Positions 62,074 to 64,000 of a stretch of 64,000 bases of DNA are shown piece by piece. The notes beneath the pieces are model-generated. The model did not search any database and was not told where the DNA came from. It was given only the letters and a program-made list of their open reading frames with translations. Each line of letters begins with the position of its first letter. Within the stretch, counting starts at the first letter, position 1. Made by a program: the position numbers and the translations under genes. Source of the stretch: Thermomonas sp. GTDB taxonomy: Bacteria; Pseudomonadota; Gammaproteobacteria; Xanthomonadales; Xanthomonadaceae. The DNA lies in contig JAIMKJ010000003.1 of assembly GCA_020692565.1 (NCBI GenBank), forward strand, positions 85,803 through 149,802. The letters run 5' to 3'.

Positions 62074-63624
62074 ATGGCCGCATGGCAGCGCTTCTTCGCG
62101 ATCCTGCAGGCCGACGTGCGCGAGCGCATGCGCACGCCGCGCTTCTGGGTGGTGCTGGCATTCATGGCCTGGGCCACCTGGTGGTGTTTTCCGCCGGTGG
62201 AATCGGGCTACAGCACGCTGTCGCTGGGCGACGGCTCGCGCGGCCGCTATTCCAGCGCGTGGGCGGGCATGGGGCTGGCGCTGATCTACAGCACCTTCCT
62301 CAACCTCGTCGGCTTCTATCTGGTGCGCGGCACCCTCACCCGCGACTTCGAAACCCGGGTCTGGCAGTTGCTGGTCACCACGCCGATGACCCGCGGCGGC
62401 TATCTGCTGGCGAAATGGGCCAGCCACATGGTGGTGTTCGGGATGATCGCGGCGGTCGGGATCGTCGTCGCCCTGGCCGCGCAGTGGGTGCGCGCCGAGG
62501 ACCGGCACATCGATCTGATCGAACTGCTCAAGCCGCTGCTGCTGCTCAGCCTGCCCAGCCTCGCGCTGACCGCGATGTTCGCGATCTGGTTCGATCTGGT
62601 GCCGTGGCTGCGCCGCACTGCGGGCAACGTGCTGTTCTTCATTGTGTGGACGGTGATGCTGACCGTCTCGGTGGCGCCCTACGACGGCCAGTCCAAAGCC
62701 GACCCGCAGGGCTGGACCAGCGATCCCAGCGGGATGATGGTGGCGGCGCGCGAGTTCAGCCGCGTGCGCGAAGCCCAGACCGGCAAGCCGCTGCCGTTCG
62801 GCTTCAATCTGGGCGGCGACGCGATGACGGCGGACAGCGTGCGTTTCGACTGGCCGGCCTGGCAGCCCGGCGGCAAGCTGGTGGCCAGCCGCGCGCTGTG
62901 GCTGGCGCTGGCGATGCTGTTCACGGTGATGGCGGCGCCACTGTTGGATTGGGCGGCCTCGCGCGGTCTGTCGACAGCGAAGGCACGCTCCGGCGCAGGC
63001 CGCTCGATGCGCTGGCTGAACCGGGTGCTGGATCCGTTCGCGCGCGGACCGCTGGGGATTCTGACCGTGGCCGAACTGAAACTCGCGCTGCGTCAGCGCC
63101 GGATCTGGTGGTGGCTCGCCGCGCTCGGAGCTTTGGGCGCGCAGGCGTTCGCGCCGGACGAAGGCATGCGCACGGCGCTGCTGCTGGCGTGGTTACTGCC
63201 GCTGGACGTGCTGTCGCGCGGCGTACTGCGCGAACGCGATCACGCGACGGGCGGACTGGTGTTCACGGCGCCGCAGGTGTTGCCGCGGCTGCTCGCGGCG
63301 CGGTTCCTGGTCGGGTTCACGATGCTGTTCGCGCTGAGCCTGCCGGCGATGCTGCGGCTGCTGGGCACCGAGCCGCTGGCCGCGCTGGCGGCGCTGACCG
63401 CGATCGTGTCGATCACCAGTTGGGGCCTGTGCCTGGGCGCGCTGTGCCGCAACGCGCGGCCGTTCGAATTGATCATGATCGGTGCGGCCTACGCCTGCCT
63501 GCAGGGTGCGGCGCTGTTCGCCGTCGCCACGCAGCCGGCGTGGACCCTGACGGTGCACGGCATCGGCCTGCTGCCGGCGTGGCTGCTGCTGATGTGGGCG
63601 TGGCCGCGCCTGGCGCGGCGCTGA
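62074..63624 (+). CDS. ABC transporter permease
   Basis: Multi-TM ORF starting 2 bp after the ATPase stop. Confidence 0.88.
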   Translation: MAAWQRFFAILQADVRERMRTPRFWVVLAFMAWATWWCFPPVESGYSTLSLGDGSRGRYSSAWAGMGLALIYSTFLNLVGFYLVRGTLTRDFETRVWQLLVTTPMTRGGYLLAKWASHMVVFGMIAAVGIVVALAAQWVRAEDRHIDLIELLKPLLLLSLPSLALTAMFAIWFDLVPWLRRTAGNVLFFIVWTVMLTVSVAPYDGQSKADPQGWTSDPSGMMVAAREFSRVREAQTGKPLPFGFNLGGDAMTADSVRFDWPAWQPGGKLVASRALWLALAMLFTVMAAPLLDWAASRGLSTAKARSGAGRSMRWLNRVLDPFARGPLGILTVAELKLALRQRRIWWWLAALGALGAQAFAPDEGMRTALLLAWLLPLDVLSRGVLRERDHATGGLVFTAPQVLPRLLAARFLVGFTMLFALSLPAMLRLLGTEPLAALAALTAIVSITSWGLCLGALCRNARPFELIMIGAAYACLQGAALFAVATQPAWTLTVHGIGLLPAWLLLMWAWPRLARR

Positions 63625-63648
63625 GCCGCTGTGTTTTCGCGACCGGCC

Positions 63649-64000
63649 TCAGCCCTGCTCCGGGGTGGCTTGGTCGTCGGCAGCCAGATCGTCGAGGATC
63701 GGACAGTCCGGGCGGTCGTTCCCATGGCAACGCTCGGCGAGTTCGTCGAGCGTGCGCTGCATCGCGCGCATCTCGGCGATTTTGACGGCGAGCGCCGCCG
63801 AATGGCTGCGCGCCAGCGCCTTCACCTCGGCGCTGGCGCGATTGCGGTCGTCCCACAGTCCGAGCAGGGCTTCGATCTGTTTCATCGAAAAACCGAGTCC
63901 GCGCGCGCGTTTGATGAAGCGGATGCGGTGCAGGTCGGCCTCGCTGTAGATGCGGTAGCCGGCGAACGTGCGGCTGGCCTTCGGCAACAGGCCGAGCGCT
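63649..64000 (-). CDS. MerR family regulator, CueR/metal-responsive-like (5' end beyond window)
   Basis: GYRIYSEADLHRIRFIKRARGLGFSMKQIEALLGLWDD and C-terminal CHGNDRPDCPILDDL two-cysteine loop. Confidence 0.88.
   Translation of the reverse strand, partial: ALGLLPKASRTFAGYRIYSEADLHRIRFIKRARGLGFSMKQIEALLGLWDDRNRASAEVKALARSHSAALAVKIAEMRAMQRTLDELAERCHGNDRPDCPILDDLAADDQATPEQG

Overview
A 64 kb, high-GC chromosomal window that looks like Xanthomonadaceae (Lysobacter/Luteimonas-like, judged from protein content; not verified). Most of it is ordinary core genome: HtrA/DegP protease, AI-2E transporter, M17 peptidase, fasciclin protein, AtmA-type ABC exporter, MsrB, TrpS, DacC, RlpA, MltB, a Kef-type antiporter and others. 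Accessory regions of interest are: (1) 6.7-9.9 kb, a conserved hypothetical gene plus rtcB, followed before a strong terminator by two tandem, related, heavily hairpinned elements that look like a structured ncRNA family, with a possible independent small transcript upstream; (2) 9.9-11.1 kb, a membrane-anchored redoxin followed by two paralogous secreted six-cysteine mini-proteins; (3) 14.4-28.4 kb, an island-like block with a truncated S9 peptidase, a low-GC HicB/HicA-like pair and a four-module NRPS with no thioesterase; (4) 33.6-39.9 kb, a MoxR/bpX (MoxR-vWA-beta-propeller) ternary system; (5) 50.4-57.0 kb, a compact eight-gene operon (UbiC-like, AMP-ligase, ACP, HemN-like radical SAM, two sulfotransferases, SDR, GrpB) that resembles an unrecognised biosynthetic cluster; (6) a 30-bp operator-like dyad upstream of a two-gene ABC transporter. 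No rRNA, tRNA, CRISPR array or intact transposase was seen. All calls were made by eye from the sequence and ORF translations; no searches were run.
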